Positions 1 through 12,081 of a stretch of 56,807 nucleotides of DNA are shown piece after piece. A program made the translations under genes and the position numbers. Position 1 is the stretch's first letter. Each line of letters opens with the position of its first letter. Source of the stretch: Odoribacter lunatus (lineage in GTDB: Bacteria; Bacteroidota; Bacteroidia; Bacteroidales; Marinifilaceae); NCBI RefSeq assembly GCF_943193135.1, contig NZ_CALPCZ010000016.1:1-56807 (forward strand), in the 5' to 3' direction. The notes under the pieces are model-generated. The model did no database searches, had not been told where the DNA came from, and saw only the letters and a program-made list of their open reading frames with translations.

Positions 1-3000
1 GCATCTGACACGATAACAACTATCGCCTCGCAAATCTGCTTTCAGGATGACTCCGCTCGTTCCGCGATCTATTCCATTGATAAAGAAGTGACCAGAAGCA
101 GGTAAGGCAGTGGTGTCATTCAGCATTGGCTTTAGTTCATTACGCAAATTCACATTATGACATTGACCCACATACCAAGGACCATCATTGAAATTTATAT
201 GACCGGACTCACTCACATTCACAATAACCATACTATCCTGCAAAGCAAGGTTACAACCGGTTCCCATATCAAAAAAGCTTTGGACACTATATTCGGAACT
301 CCTTTCAGCCAAAAACGCTATTATCGTATCACGACCAGTCATAACAAGAGCACTGTCTCCACAAAGCTCTTCTGCCAATGCGCTTTGAAGAATATCTACT
401 ACTTGTACCTTCCAGGGACCTACTCCCCCTATTATTGAGAAATGAACACGTGCAGTATCTCCGTAGCAAACAGATTGACTACCACTCATTATCAAAGAAG
501 CCGGATCTGTATATTTTGCATGAATCACCGGTAAGTTGTCTGTAAATATACAACCGATAGTATCTGTCAAATAAGTAATCACATAATCCCCGCTATCCTT
601 CACATTTAAAATATAAACTGTATCCATGATACCCGTCACGACATGTTCCGCAGCACTGTCAGGCGTCGTGTATTTAAAGCTCCATGGCAACGCACCATCC
701 ACCAAATGCAACTTCACATTTACGCCACTGGCATCCCCCCTACACAAAGTTACATCCATTCCCGGTTCTACCCACAAACTCCGTTGTTTATCAATTCTCA
801 GCAACATCGTATCGGAATAAACACCCTCCGGATCGCAATGATTATAGATATGACACCATATCCGACAACTGTCATATAACACCGTCAAATTCGATATATT
901 CAAATCATCCTTACATTCAAAGTCACTCTGAAGATGATTAAAACTTTCAACCGTGCCGTCTTTATAACAAATCGTCCAATCAAAATGCAACTGACCTCCC
1001 GTTGCCGACAAACTCAATGCCAAATCATTACCTTCACACAACGTATCGGATTGAAGATTATTCAACAATACCGGAATAGAATCGACACGAACCCAACTAC
1101 TACGCGTTGTTACCGGATTACAAACTTCCGAAAACTTACAAAAATAAAAACCTGTTACTGACGTTGACATTGGTAACCACAACGTATCAGAACGTTCACC
1201 TTCCAACTCCAGAGGACTTGCATCCTCTTTCAACTTATGATAATACCATTGATAACCAACTGGCCATACTGCCCCCACTGGGGTATGTTTAACATAAATA
1301 AATGTATCCTTACCAGCTTCTGCACAAACAGTTATATCTTGCAAATCTTCAAACACCAATGTATCACCTACATGCATACGAATAACTGATTCACCCAAAC
1401 TACATCTATTCTTATAACGAATGAAATAGGTATATTCCGGATCACTTAAAGACATCGGACCGACCTTTATAGAAGCATAATCTTTACCCTCTCCCTGTTT
1501 CAAAATCAAACCCGCACACTCCCATGTATATTCAACCCGTTTTTCCGGATTCGTAATAATATACAAATCACTACTATCGTCCGAGCATACCACTCCACCT
1601 GGATGAAGATTCACGACTCTAATCGTATCATCTACATATAAATGTGCTACATCCAACACATTCATGCCACAAGCATTAACCACCCGAACTGTATACCTTC
1701 CCTCATCCTCAACAACAACCGAATCCAATCGGAATACATTTCCAATTACTCCGGTAAACACATTATCATGATACCATTTCACTGAATCCGGACTATTCAC
1801 CGTCAAAGTATAAGTGCTTCCCGCACAAATCGTATCTGTACGGAACGGAGGTGCAGAAACAACCGGATTTTCATCAACGTAAATCCGACAGGTATCCGTC
1901 ATTTCCCCACAACCATGATGACTCCTAGTGCTATAAATATAAACACCTGTATCAGCTTGAGTAACATTTGTCAATTTATACCATGAATTGTTACCCACCA
2001 TCTCAGGCTCTCCATCAACAATCTTATACCATTCATGTGATGTACCATTCAAAATATAAGCCGTCAATATCAAATCTTGTTTGACATTTCCACAAACAGC
2101 AATATCCTCCATCGGTTGCACCATCTTCACCGAATCCCACACCTGCAAAGGCACACCAGGTGTTGATACAGAACCACACGTATTACTTACAACGCAATTA
2201 TACATACCGTAATCACTTATTTTTACTGTATCAATATTATAGAACGCTTCTGTCGTATCTTTTACCACAACTCCATCCCGCATCCACGTATAATTCAATC
2301 CACATCCCTGTGCCGTAAGACTAAAATGTACTGTATCACCTTCACACCTTGAAATATCCTTATTCGGATGATAAGCCATAATTTGCGGAAAGACCTCTTC
2401 TACAATACCAACTTGACCTTTCATCCATTTTCCACAATCCGTTAGAGTATCTGTTCCCTTAATCTCATAAATATATCCCTTATCTTCTATTCCGGGTAGA
2501 TTACTGCAAGGCTTCCCATCCAGTCCTAACCACAACAACTCTCCACCTGTACCGAATTGTACCATATTCATTGGATCTCCATCACGATACAACTCATAAC
2601 GTACTCCAATTTGACTATTGATTAATCGAAGACTACCTTTCCGGTCATCCCCTCCACAATACCCCGTCGTAATTCCTTCTAACGGATAAACACGTACCGT
2701 ATCTGCCTGCAACAACTCAAACTTCTGCAACATATTGTTCTCGCAATATGTATAGATATTTCTCCCGATTACCTTATATATTCCTACTTCACCAACCGTT
2801 GCCAAAACAAGTTTATCTCCTGTTCCAAACTTCTGACCAAGCAATGTATCTGACACTCCTAATCGCTCCCTATATAAGAAATACTCTATATTCAGCTCAC
2901 TATTTTCCAAGAAAATATCCACTAACCCGTCTACACATAAGTACTTCCCATTCGTAGAATTAATCGGATAAGGCTCCGGTAATTTATTTACTTTTACCTC

Positions 3001-6000
3001 TACACTATCCTCTCGTACACAAGACGTAGGTGCCACTACTTTTATGTAATAATAACCAGAATCCGTATAGTTACCTGTAAAAGTGAACCCCATATGATTG
3101 GTATCGCCCACCATTGTCTCCAAGAAAACATATGCAGGTGAATACAAATTATATGTAAAATCAATATACGTCGGATATTCCACTGTTATCTGCACGCCTT
3201 TACCATATTCACAATACTCATACTCTCTCGTTAATATCAAGCCAGGCAACTCATTTACTTTTACAATTACACTATCATCTGAAACAGCCCGACAATGTCC
3301 ATCACCTACATAAGCCTCCACCTTATATATACCGGTTTCATCCGCACAACTTTCAAGTTCCCCTCCCCAACCTGTTCCGGCTTCAAATGCACCAAACACA
3401 TTTCCGTTTCTCAACAGACGATATTTCACACCTATCATTGTTGTATCAACACCTATACAATACTCTTCACCTCTACACAACACAATCGTATCAGTCGGTA
3501 CATCGGTAATCTGAGGCTTCTCCGGAGGATTACCGATACAATAAACGCTATCCATTTCTTGCTGACAACCAGACAAAGTATCTTCCGCCAGCACATGATA
3601 ACACCCCGTATCTGTTTGCACTGTAAACACAGTCGTACCCATCAACGTATCTACTCCCACATCCCCCATACCTCCGGAATAAAGCAGTATATAACGTACT
3701 CCTGCCTGGAGTTTACCATCTAGCGTAATAGCCACCTCTTCCGGCTTATCTACGCCAAGACATACATCATTCCCTTTAACAGGTACCTTTTCAGGTATCT
3801 TACCTGGACTGAAAAGCTTCTCATCCATTTTCAACCAACAACCGCTACTATCCACCTCTCCATATACAATATACTGTCCGATAGCCGAATAATAGCTAAA
3901 ATCCAATTCATAACCCGTACCCAGCAAAGTATCCAACTTTTGTACACTCCCATCTTTCTTATATACCAAATAATAAGTCACTCCAGTTTCACTACCTTTC
4001 AATTTTATCGGCAACTCACCACCTACACAAACAACCTCATTCATATCCCCATCTAATTTAAACTTCGTCGGTAACGGATTCAAATCAACCCAAACACTCG
4101 CTATCAAATTATCCGCACAAGCATTCATTGTATATAACTCATACTTTCCCTGTGATAAAATACGACGATTTATACTATTCCAACTTAATTCCGCACCAGT
4201 TCCAACAAGCGTATCACTCATCCACGGTCCTTTTTTCAAATAATACTTCCATCCCTTACTGCTCTTCGTATATTTAATAACTACACCCTTTGTTGTATCA
4301 TTTTCACAATACCGTCCATCCACCTTCAATTCTCCATCAGACAACTTTTCAAATATCGTAGCGCTATCTCTCATCCAAATCTCACAACCATATTTATTAA
4401 CGGCCTTTATCTTATATACGCCATACTCATCATACTCGCCAAAATCAATACCCGTACTATTCGTATCCTTCAAAGGACCGGCAATCATACTACCATCTTT
4501 ATATAAATAGTAATCAACCGAATCCTGCTCACAACCATCAATCAATCTGACATGCCCGATTGTATCGCATACTGCATCTACCGTAAATACTTTCGGTGCA
4601 ATATTCGCTTTAATCACAACCTTACCAACCGTATCCTTACAATGTGTATACAAATCTTCAGCCATTACAAAATACTCTCCGGCCGGAGCTGGACTCAAAA
4701 CCTTCGGCTTCGGACTTGGTCCAAACACGGTATCTTGACGGAAAATATACTTCACGCCATTCGTCAACCCACTAATTTGAGCTTGACAACTATCTACTGT
4801 CACACTTCCCCCCACACAATAAGTACAATTCTCCACTTTTATCTTACTAGGAAGAGTCATCACTTTCAATGTCGAATCTCCATAACGCCCACAACCTCCA
4901 TCCAATAATTCTTCATATATACGATAATATCCTGACTCCCGTAGCAGATAATCATACGTCACCGGATTACCTCCACCAACTACTGTATCCAAATAAAACT
5001 CTACGGTAGCAGAGTCTTTCACCAATATATAACGATAACCTGCCTCCGTACTATATAAATCCACTAAATAATCCTGTTCCGCACACAAAATACTATCGAT
5101 AGTACGCACCTCCACCCGGAAAGTATCTTTCGGATAATTATACTGCTTAATCACAATCGTATCTTCCTCAAAACATCCACCCGCAAATCCTGTTCTCTCT
5201 TTCCGGAATATATACTTACCTTCTTTATAGATTCTGCTAAACACTGTTGTAGGAAAATAAATCTCCTCTATAGCACTCACAGAATCTAATATACTATACT
5301 TCATATTTCTGCTACTGCCCGACAAACGCAACTTCACTCCCTCATCGCCGCAATACGCAAAATCCCCAATCAGTGAATCAGCTGTCACCCCTTCCCGAAT
5401 TTCCTCACACAACGCATCGGAGACACAACCATTCTTCTCATCCTTGGCTACAACACAATACTCATCCGCACTCAAATGTTTAAACAATGTATCTGATTTT
5501 ACTCCCCGATAATTCATCAACGTAGCAAGAGAAGAATTTGTCAATACATAACTGAGTGAATCTACCATTCCAGTAATATGAATAAATCCGCTATCCCTCA
5601 GAATACAATCACTCACTTCCCAGAAAGTTGAATCTAATACAGGAACAGGCAATGAATCTATCGTATAGATTTCTCCCTTCACTACACAATTTCCCCGTTC
5701 CGCCTCTACATAAAAACTACCAACCGGCACAGGAGTAAAACGCATCTTCCCTCCCGAAACCTTACCATCCAACACTTTTTCCCCGTCTTCTTTATGTAAT
5801 GTATACACTGCCTTCTTATCCCAACTATTCAAATATAATTCCCCTGTTTCATTAGCACACAACAACGTATCTCCAAACACCTCCGAAACAAAAGGCCGTT
5901 CCCCAATTTTCACTTGCGGCTTAATAAGGGCAATACAGCCATCCTTGTCTGCTATTACTTTATATTCACCCAACTGTGCAGGAGTGATATTCCACTGTAT

Positions 6001-9000
6001 CGAATCGCCCGTACCAGACAGCATATTCAATATCGGCATACTTTCATGCTGCAATGTATATTCCACATTCATTTCCGTCTTATGTACGCGTATAATCACT
6101 GTACTATCCGCACAACCATTTCCAATCAACGCCAACGTCGTGGAATCTGAAGGCATATCTTTTTCCTCTACTACAAGCGTACCGTTCATCCATTTTTCAC
6201 ACCCCCTCACGGCTTTTACCCTATATTCACCCTTGGGATGCTTGCCATCAAAAACAACAGGCAAACCTCCCCCCCTCAAATCCGTTACCTCCTCGTATCC
6301 TCCGTCACCAAGTTTCCTCTCTAACACATACTTTACATTATCTTCCGTACCGCTAATCCCAATCACCACACCTCCATCAACTGCACAATAAGACGTATTA
6401 CCTGTAATATCAAACTCTTTCAAACTATCATAAATACGAAAATTACCCGGTAACTGCCATTCACAGCCATAAACAGTATCCTTCACCTTCACAAAATATG
6501 TGCCGACTTCCCCATAAGGACCCATATTAATCTGTTGCCCATTTGCTGATGAAACTTTTTCTTCCAACACCCCATTCACTTTAGAACTATCCCGCCACAA
6601 CTCATAATGATAGTCCTTCGTTGTAATCACTGACATAAGCAATTGTCCCTCACCTTCACACAACGTATAATCCGGTAACAACGAATCCTTCGGCAATGTC
6701 AATTTTTTCACATGAACCGTATCTGACAACTGTAACTTACAACTATCATTCGACGCCTTCACAATATAATCTCCGGCAGGCAAATTTCCCCGCAAATAAA
6801 GTCCGTCAACAGCTACCGAATCAAACTCCCCTTCCAAATTATTCAAGACCGTATATAACTTATACTCCACACCATCCTGCGGATTAAATACTTTCAACAA
6901 ACCTTTATATCCCCATTCTGAATCACAATAAAAAGCCTCTGATGTAACATTTCTATCTTCCAATGTCCCGGACAAACGCAATCGATCAGGATTCTCACGC
7001 TCACAACCCGTCTTCTGATCCCGACTCTCCACATAATATTCTCCTGGCTGACAATACGTACCAAAAGCAATCGTATCAATGCCATTAATCATTTCCAAGG
7101 TTTGTCTCGTACCTCCCTGAATCCGATTCAGCACATAATCTACACCCGCAACAGCCGGTGCAATCCGAATCTTTTCGGGACATCCACCATTACAATAACC
7201 ACCTTTATCCAACATATTCACTTTAGCTGGCAATGGATTACGTTTTATCTGTATCGTATCTTTCATAGAAATCTCACACACACCCTGCTTCGCCATCACA
7301 TAATACTCTCCTGTTCCGTAATCATCCGAGAACAACAATGAATCACCACTTCCCATAACAACTCCCAACACAAACTCTTTCGATAAACGATACAGCGCAT
7401 AAGAAACACCTTTCTCACTTCCTGATAACCATACAGAATCTTGTACTCGTTCACCTTCACAATATTCCCGATCTTCTGAGACTACAAAAATTTTCGGAGC
7501 CCTCCGAATATTCACCTCTCCCTCCATTTCAGTCCAACATACCAAATTCACATATGACAACTTTGCCCGAATACGATAATATCCTTCACGACCAGCAGCA
7601 TTTGCCAACGAGAAGATAACCCGGGAAGCAGAAGCATGATGAATCGTATCTATATCCGTAAATACAAATCCATTGCTACTATAAGAAAGAATATAATCCA
7701 CTCCCGGTTCACCTCCGGTCAACTCAATCTGATACGTACTACCTGCCTGCACACATACCAACCCCGTATCCATCAAAGCAAACTGCTGGGGATTATCATA
7801 GACCTTCACCCACACACTATCACTCTCCGTAATATCCCCACTCTTCACATCCAAATGTAACCAACCATCCGTAGCACGGAAATAACCCGTCAACAACTGT
7901 TGCTTAGAAACCGTATCCTTAAACTCGTCCCACCATCTGTATGAATAAATACCAGTACCACCATTCACCCACGCATACAAACTAATCTTCTCATCCGCAC
8001 AAACATGCAACGTATCCACAGGCGTCACCTTATCCGGCTTGCGAATATCAATACTCAACTTACCATCTTTCATAATCACACTCACCAATGTATCCGCAAT
8101 ACAACCACTCTGGTCTTTCACTGTCACCCGATAATCTTCTCGATTTGTCAACGTAACCGTATGGGGATTTGCCACAGTATCCTCTCCAGGCACCAACTTA
8201 CCCGCAGGCTCCCATTTATAAGTCACGTCCCCCACTGCTCCTGTCACCACAGTATACAACTGTGTAGAAGTACCATTAGGAATATACACCTCACTTGGAT
8301 TACCTACAACTTTCAAACGACTCATACGGAACACCGCTGTATCTGATAAATAAACACTACAATGTTCCACCGTCGTATCCTGCGCCAATACATAATACCG
8401 CTTCTCCTCCATCGGTACTTTCAACACAATATTAGCCCCCGTACCCATCGTATCCACATACAACTCTTTCGGACTATCCCGAAATACCTTATATAATATA
8501 CCCTCTTGCGTCACCGGAAGCTCTATTGTCGCCGAATCCCGTTGATCCCGACAGTAAATAAAACCACCCGTAATAGAAGTTGAATCAGGTGCTTTCTGTG
8601 TAATTACACTCTGTCTCCCCATATCCTTCACACATCCCCACTGATTCTCTGCCCGCACATAATACACTCCAGCCTCCACCTCGTTCCATATTGTATCCAT
8701 AGAACTCAGTTTATAAACACTACCGTCACTTTTCAATAAACTATATTTCGTCATCGGTTCTGCCCCCTGCAATATCAAAACAACATCAGCTTTTGCATTA
8801 GCACAATATACACTGTCATCATCTTTTGCCACCAAAGGATAAGCAACCGGCAACTCCTGCTTAATAACCTCCACAATACCTGTCATATCCGCTTGACACC
8901 CCGTCACCAAGTTCGTCGTAACCACCTTATACGTCCCCTCGGTCACATCCGTCCATATTAACGTATCACCAGTTCCCCGAATACTATTCAAAAAAGAAAC

Positions 9001-12000
9001 CCATTGCGTCCCATCCCATTTCTGCAACTGATACTCCATCATCAAATCATTTTCACTCCCCTTCAAGCTCAAATCCGCCAGATGAAGCCCCTTACAAAAA
9101 TGCTTGGAAATAAACAAATCAAATTTCGTTGGATTCGGATTTTCTATAATCTCCACCTCACCCGGCATACGGTACTTACAACCATTCTGGTCCGCTTCCA
9201 CATAATAAACTCCTCCTCTCAAATTCATAAACTCAATAAATCCACCTTTAGGCCAAATATCTCCACCGAAAACTACCATTACCAACGAGTCATCCGGCAC
9301 TGACTTCTTGTACAAGGAATAAATAGTAGTCGTATCCGACCCCTTCAAAACTGCAGTCAAATTCACTGTATCCGAAGCGCAAAGAATATTTGTAGGCGAG
9401 CTCAATTCAAAACGGAATGTATCTGGATGAGTAACCTTTATCGTAGCACACGTAATCTCCCCTCCACAACCATTCTGAATTTCACAACAATAAACCCCTG
9501 AAGTATCCACTGTTGCATTTTTCAACTCAATCATACTCTTAGTCCCCTGCGCCACCACACGTTGATTATGTATCCAACGATAACGAATCGGTGGCGTTCC
9601 CGTTGCTAAAACAGCCAACGCCTGATTGTCTCCATCACACAACAGCAAATCTGTGTAATCGCTCATATCCTTAACAAAACGAGCTGGTAAATCTATACTC
9701 AATAGATGTGTTTTGCCTTTCGTTTCTCCGCACTCATTATAAGTCACCAACCTATATATTCCCTTGTCCGCATCAATCACACTATCCAAATGCAATGTAT
9801 CTGTCGTACTTCCCCAAACCCTTCCTGGAATATCCATTACAGGAACATTTCCACAAAACCAACGCATACTATCTATCGGTGCAATATTCGGCACGGACGC
9901 AGTAATCACAACCGTATCCCCCTCACAATATTTTTCAGCTACGTTAGATCCAACGAAGCGAGGTGCCTCTGCCATTCCCGGATACTTCTTTACTTCCACA
10001 TGAATAACCGGACTCTCCACCCCCGGACAGCTATTCGTCAGCCAACAAGTATAATTACCAGCATCCGTCTCCGTTGCATTATTAATAAAACAAGTCGTAT
10101 TTTTTATCCCCGTAGCAATACCATTCTTATACCATTCATAAGTCAAATTCGGAAATAGAGAAGTACCTTCACATTTCAAAACCGTACTCTCCCTCTCACA
10201 CAAACTGACTAAAGTATCTGAAATACTCGTAATCACTGGCGGCTCATCAATTCTCAAATTAATAAAATCACTCGTATCCTTTCCACACTCATTTTCCACC
10301 TCCCACACATACCAACCTTCATCAGCCTTCTCCAATTTATTCAAAAACAACCTATTACTTGCTCCCCCCTTAACAAACTCCGCATCATACTTCAAAGGAA
10401 TTTGCGAATGAACTTTCGTCACCTTCTTCAAATAATAACGTTCTGTTCCTCCTCCCTGCGTCTCGATATAAAACTCCACACTCTGTCCTATACAACCCGT
10501 TATAATATTACCAGGCTTCTCCACATTCAAATAAGTAATACGAATCGGAGTATTCACAGGAATAAACACACTATCCCGTGCATCCCCGCACACGTTCTTC
10601 ACACTTACTAAATAAATACCCTCCTTCTCCTTCTGATTCAGCAACAACTTCAAATAAGGCTTATTATAAGTATGCGTATCCGCCAATAATGTATAATTCG
10701 GCGGAGACACCATTGTATCCACTTTGTACCACGAATATTTCAACTCTCCACCCAACGGATCTACCACCACTACATTCAAATGCGTACTATCCATCGTATT
10801 AGCGCACCTCCCCCAATCCTTATTCAATCGGGATTGAAAAACTGGACGTCCCCCTACACTAAGATAAAATGTATCACTCAGAACTGTTCCACAATCATTC
10901 TGTAGCTTACACATGTACATCCCATTGTCCGCCAGTGTCAAAGGAGTAAACTTCAAATTATGCGAACCCAATCCTTCCACACTACTACCGACAGGAGGGA
11001 CAAAATCCTCAAACTCTTTCGTCGTCGTATTATACTTCTGCCAAATATATTTCAACGTACTTCCTTCTGCCACAATATTCAATTCAGCAGTATCCGATTC
11101 ACAACTGGCAACACTTCTATCCTGCGTCACAATCGTCGGCTCCATACACCCCATCACATAACCGTCTTGCATTCCCCCCTTATATCCACGTCCACGCTTC
11201 ACATACACTTTACAAATATCCTCCGCTTCGCATCCTTCATTCACCATCTTCACCTTTACCTCCATCGAATTGCGAATATTCGGATATCTAAAAGGATTAA
11301 TACCTGTAAACACATTACTTTCTGCCTCCCAAACTAAATACGCCCCCGTAGGCGCATTCGCCGTCAATTCCAAAGTATTTCCCTCCGAAATATATACATA
11401 ATCAGGCAAATTAATCTCTGGCCGATACACATCAATCCAAACCTCACCCATTGCTTGGCATCCTTGATTATCCACCGTCACCACATACTTCCCAGAAGTA
11501 CGAGGAGCAACACTAATCACCGCTTGATTCGACGGTGTCACTATGGAAGGACCTGTCCATGAGTAAGTATAAGAATCTCCTGACTCCTTACCTGCCTCAC
11601 TTCCAGATGCATTCAAAATTATCGTATCCCCCCAACACATCAATCTACTTGAATCTGGATCAATCATCACCTTTGGGTTCTTTCTAATTTGTAAGTCCAC
11701 TGTATCCGACCACTTAGTAATCCCCGTTCGAATATCAATAACCGAACAAAAATATTTGCCCCGATTTGCTATCGTCACACTATCCAGCGTTAACGTATCA
11801 TTTGTTGTCAAAGCACCATTCACGCCATACTTATGCCACTCATACCGATAGGCAAACGTACCATCATATTCCACCGTTAATACAGCTTTATCCCCTTCAC
11901 ACACAATGACAGGTGCAACCGCCTTTTCAACATAAAAATCATGTCCCTCCATCATATACCCGTCCTGTATACCACCTTTATACTTTCGGTTCTTATGTAT

Positions 12001-12081
12001 CCATGAATCGGTTTGTGCCTGAACTGACATCCAGGTAAAAAACGACAGTATCAATACGAAGAACAAATTCTTTGACATCAT
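1..12081 (-). CDS. Giant secreted Ig/repeat protein, copy 1 (3' end outside window)
   Basis: The frame is open from an ATG-ATG pair (12081 or 12078) to the window edge, at least 4027 codons. The N-terminus MMSKNLFFVLILSFF...SVQAQ is a signal peptide, so the protein is exported. It is followed by KYKGGIQDG, one Ig-like three-domain unit, a second KGGMQDG linker near residue 302, further Ig-like domains (C..W..D.G.Y.C pattern), a long array of ~85-residue repeats, and more Ig-like domains. It aligns along its length with the 4730-residue paralog at 15862-30054. The last visible residues (FFING...YRVRC) match FYVNG...RSERGC near residue 4266 there, so roughly 465 codons should lie left of the window. 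It lies 153 bp after an FGE-like gene, with no evident promoter between them, so cotranscription is likely. Its third codon positions look richer in A/T than the other copy. A surface fibre or adhesin role is inference only. Confidence 0.9.
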   Translation of the reverse strand, partial: MMSKNLFFVLILSFFTWMSVQAQTDSWIHKNRKYKGGIQDGYMMEGHDFYVEKAVAPVIVCEGDKAVLTVEYDGTFAYRYEWHKYGVNGALTTNDTLTLDSVTIANRGKYFCSVIDIRTGITKWSDTVDLQIRKNPKVMIDPDSSRLMCWGDTIILNASGSEAGKESGDSYTYSWTGPSIVTPSNQAVISVAPRTSGKYVVTVDNQGCQAMGEVWIDVYRPEINLPDYVYISEGNTLELTANAPTGAYLVWEAESNVFTGINPFRYPNIRNSMEVKVKMVNEGCEAEDICKVYVKRGRGYKGGMQDGYVMGCMEPTIVTQDRSVASCESDTAELNIVAEGSTLKYIWQKYNTTTKEFEDFVPPVGSSVEGLGSHNLKFTPLTLADNGMYMCKLQNDCGTVLSDTFYLSVGGRPVFQSRLNKDWGRCANTMDSTHLNVVVVDPLGGELKYSWYKVDTMVSPPNYTLLADTHTYNKPYLKLLLNQKEKEGIYLVSVKNVCGDARDSVFIPVNTPIRITYLNVEKPGNIITGCIGQSVEFYIETQGGGTERYYLKKVTKVHSQIPLKYDAEFVKGGASNRLFLNKLEKADEGWYVWEVENECGKDTSDFINLRIDEPPVITSISDTLVSLCERESTVLKCEGTSLFPNLTYEWYKNGIATGIKNTTCFINNATETDAGNYTCWLTNSCPGVESPVIHVEVKKYPGMAEAPRFVGSNVAEKYCEGDTVVITASVPNIAPIDSMRWFCGNVPVMDIPGRVWGSTTDTLHLDSVIDADKGIYRLVTYNECGETKGKTHLLSIDLPARFVKDMSDYTDLLLCDGDNQALAVLATGTPPIRYRWIHNQRVVAQGTKSMIELKNATVDTSGVYCCEIQNGCGGEITCATIKVTHPDTFRFELSSPTNILCASDTVNLTAVLKGSDTTTIYSLYKKSVPDDSLVMVVFGGDIWPKGGFIEFMNLRGGVYYVEADQNGCKYRMPGEVEIIENPNPTKFDLFISKHFCKGLHLADLSLKGSENDLMMEYQLQKWDGTQWVSFLNSIRGTGDTLIWTDVTEGTYKVVTTNLVTGCQADMTGIVEVIKQELPVAYPLVAKDDDSVYCANAKADVVLILQGAEPMTKYSLLKSDGSVYKLSSMDTIWNEVEAGVYYVRAENQWGCVKDMGRQSVITQKAPDSTSITGGFIYCRDQRDSATIELPVTQEGILYKVFRDSPKELYVDTMGTGANIVLKVPMEEKRYYVLAQDTTVEHCSVYLSDTAVFRMSRLKVVGNPSEVYIPNGTSTQLYTVVTGAVGDVTYKWEPAGKLVPGEDTVANPHTVTLTNREDYRVTVKDQSGCIADTLVSVIMKDGKLSIDIRKPDKVTPVDTLHVCADEKISLYAWVNGGTGIYSYRWWDEFKDTVSKQQLLTGYFRATDGWLHLDVKSGDITESDSVWVKVYDNPQQFALMDTGLVCVQAGSTYQIELTGGEPGVDYILSYSSNGFVFTDIDTIHHASASRVIFSLANAAGREGYYRIRAKLSYVNLVCWTEMEGEVNIRRAPKIFVVSEDREYCEGERVQDSVWLSGSEKGVSYALYRLSKEFVLGVVMGSGDSLLFSDDYGTGEYYVMAKQGVCEISMKDTIQIKRNPLPAKVNMLDKGGYCNGGCPEKIRIAPAVAGVDYVLNRIQGGTRQTLEMINGIDTIAFGTYCQPGEYYVESRDQKTGCERENPDRLRLSGTLEDRNVTSEAFYCDSEWGYKGLLKVFNPQDGVEYKLYTVLNNLEGEFDSVAVDGLYLRGNLPAGDYIVKASNDSCKLQLSDTVHVKKLTLPKDSLLPDYTLCEGEGQLLMSVITTKDYHYELWRDSSKVNGVLEEKVSSANGQQINMGPYGEVGTYFVKVKDTVYGCEWQLPGNFRIYDSLKEFDITGNTSYCAVDGGVVIGISGTEDNVKYVLERKLGDGGYEEVTDLRGGGLPVVFDGKHPKGEYRVKAVRGCEKWMNGTLVVEEKDMPSDSTTLALIGNGCADSTVIIRVHKTEMNVEYTLQHESMPILNMLSGTGDSIQWNITPAQLGEYKVIADKDGCIALIKPQVKIGERPFVSEVFGDTLLCANETGELYLNSWDKKAVYTLHKEDGEKVLDGKVSGGKMRFTPVPVGSFYVEAERGNCVVKGEIYTIDSLPVPVLDSTFWEVSDCILRDSGFIHITGMVDSLSYVLTNSSLATLMNYRGVKSDTLFKHLSADEYCVVAKDEKNGCVSDALCEEIREGVTADSLIGDFAYCGDEGVKLRLSGSSRNMKYSILDSVSAIEEIYFPTTVFSRIYKEGKYIFRKERTGFAGGCFEEDTIVIKQYNYPKDTFRVEVRTIDSILCAEQDYLVDLYSTEAGYRYILVKDSATVEFYLDTVVGGGNPVTYDYLLRESGYYRIYEELLDGGCGRYGDSTLKVMTLPSKIKVENCTYCVGGSVTVDSCQAQISGLTNGVKYIFRQDTVFGPSPKPKVLSPAPAGEYFVMAEDLYTHCKDTVGKVVIKANIAPKVFTVDAVCDTIGHVRLIDGCEQDSVDYYLYKDGSMIAGPLKDTNSTGIDFGEYDEYGVYKIKAVNKYGCEIWMRDSATIFEKLSDGELKVDGRYCENDTTKGVVIKYTKSSKGWKYYLKKGPWMSDTLVGTGAELSWNSINRRILSQGKYELYTMNACADNLIASVWVDLNPLPTKFKLDGDMNEVVCVGGELPIKLKGSETGVTYYLVYKKDGSVQKLDTLLGTGYELDFSYYSAIGQYIVYGEVDSSGCWLKMDEKLFSPGKIPEKVPVKGNDVCLGVDKPEEVAITLDGKLQAGVRYILLYSGGMGDVGVDTLMGTTVFTVQTDTGCYHVLAEDTLSGCQQEMDSVYCIGNPPEKPQITDVPTDTIVLCRGEEYCIGVDTTMIGVKYRLLRNGNVFGAFEAGTGWGGELESCADETGIYKVEAYVGDGHCRAVSDDSVIVKVNELPGLILTREYEYCEYGKGVQITVEYPTYIDFTYNLYSPAYVFLETMVGDTNHMGFTFTGNYTDSGYYYIKVVAPTSCVREDSVEVKVNKLPEPYPINSTNGKYLCVDGLVDIFLENSELNIEYFLYRERLGVSDTLLGQKFGTGDKLVLATVGEVGIYKVIGRNIYTYCENNMLQKFELLQADTVRVYPLEGITTGYCGGDDRKGSLRLINSQIGVRYELYRDGDPMNMVQFGTGGELLWLGLDGKPCSNLPGIEDKGYIYEIKGTDTLTDCGKWMKGQVGIVEEVFPQIMAYHPNKDISRCEGDTVHFSLTAQGCGLNYTWMRDGVVVKDTTEAFYNIDTVKISDYGMYNCVVSNTCGSVSTPGVPLQVWDSVKMVQPMEDIAVCGNVKQDLILTAYILNGTSHEWYKIVDGEPEMVGNNSWYKLTNVTQADTGVYIYSTRSHHGCGEMTDTCRIYVDENPVVSAPPFRTDTICAGSTYTLTVNSPDSVKWYHDNVFTGVIGNVFRLDSVVVEDEGRYTVRVVNACGMNVLDVAHLYVDDTIRVVNLHPGGVVCSDDSSDLYIITNPEKRVEYTWECAGLILKQGEGKDYASIKVGPMSLSDPEYTYFIRYKNRCSLGESVIRMHVGDTLVFEDLQDITVCAEAGKDTFIYVKHTPVGAVWPVGYQWYYHKLKEDASPLELEGERSDTLWLPMSTSVTGFYFCKFSEVCNPVTTRSSWVRVDSIPVLLNNLQSDTLCEGNDLALSLSATGGQLHFDWTICYKDGTVESFNHLQSDFECKDDLNISNLTVLYDSCRIWCHIYNHCDPEGVYSDTMLLRIDKQRSLWVEPGMDVTLCRGDASGVNVKLHLVDGALPWSFKYTTPDSAAEHVVTGIMDTVYILNVKDSGDYVITYLTDTIGCIFTDNLPVIHAKYTDPASLIMSGSQSVCYGDTARVHFSIIGGVGPWKVQVVDILQSALAEELCGDSALVMTGRDTIIAFLAERSSEYSVQSFFDMGTGCNLALQDSMVIVNVSESGHINFNDGPWYVGQCHNVNLRNELKPMLNDTTALPASGHFFINGIDRGTSGVILKADLRGDSCYRVRC
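2388..9412 (-). repeat. Array of ~85-residue protein repeats in giant copy 1
   Basis: The encoded repeats share the pattern YC....G...L......GV.Y.L.r.G, then GtGG.l.f, then G.Y.v.A....GC...M. The array spans about 7.02 kb, nearly the same length as in giant copy 2 (about 7.03 kb). Repeat number therefore appears conserved between the paralogs. Boundaries are approximate and were read from translated motifs. Confidence 0.75.
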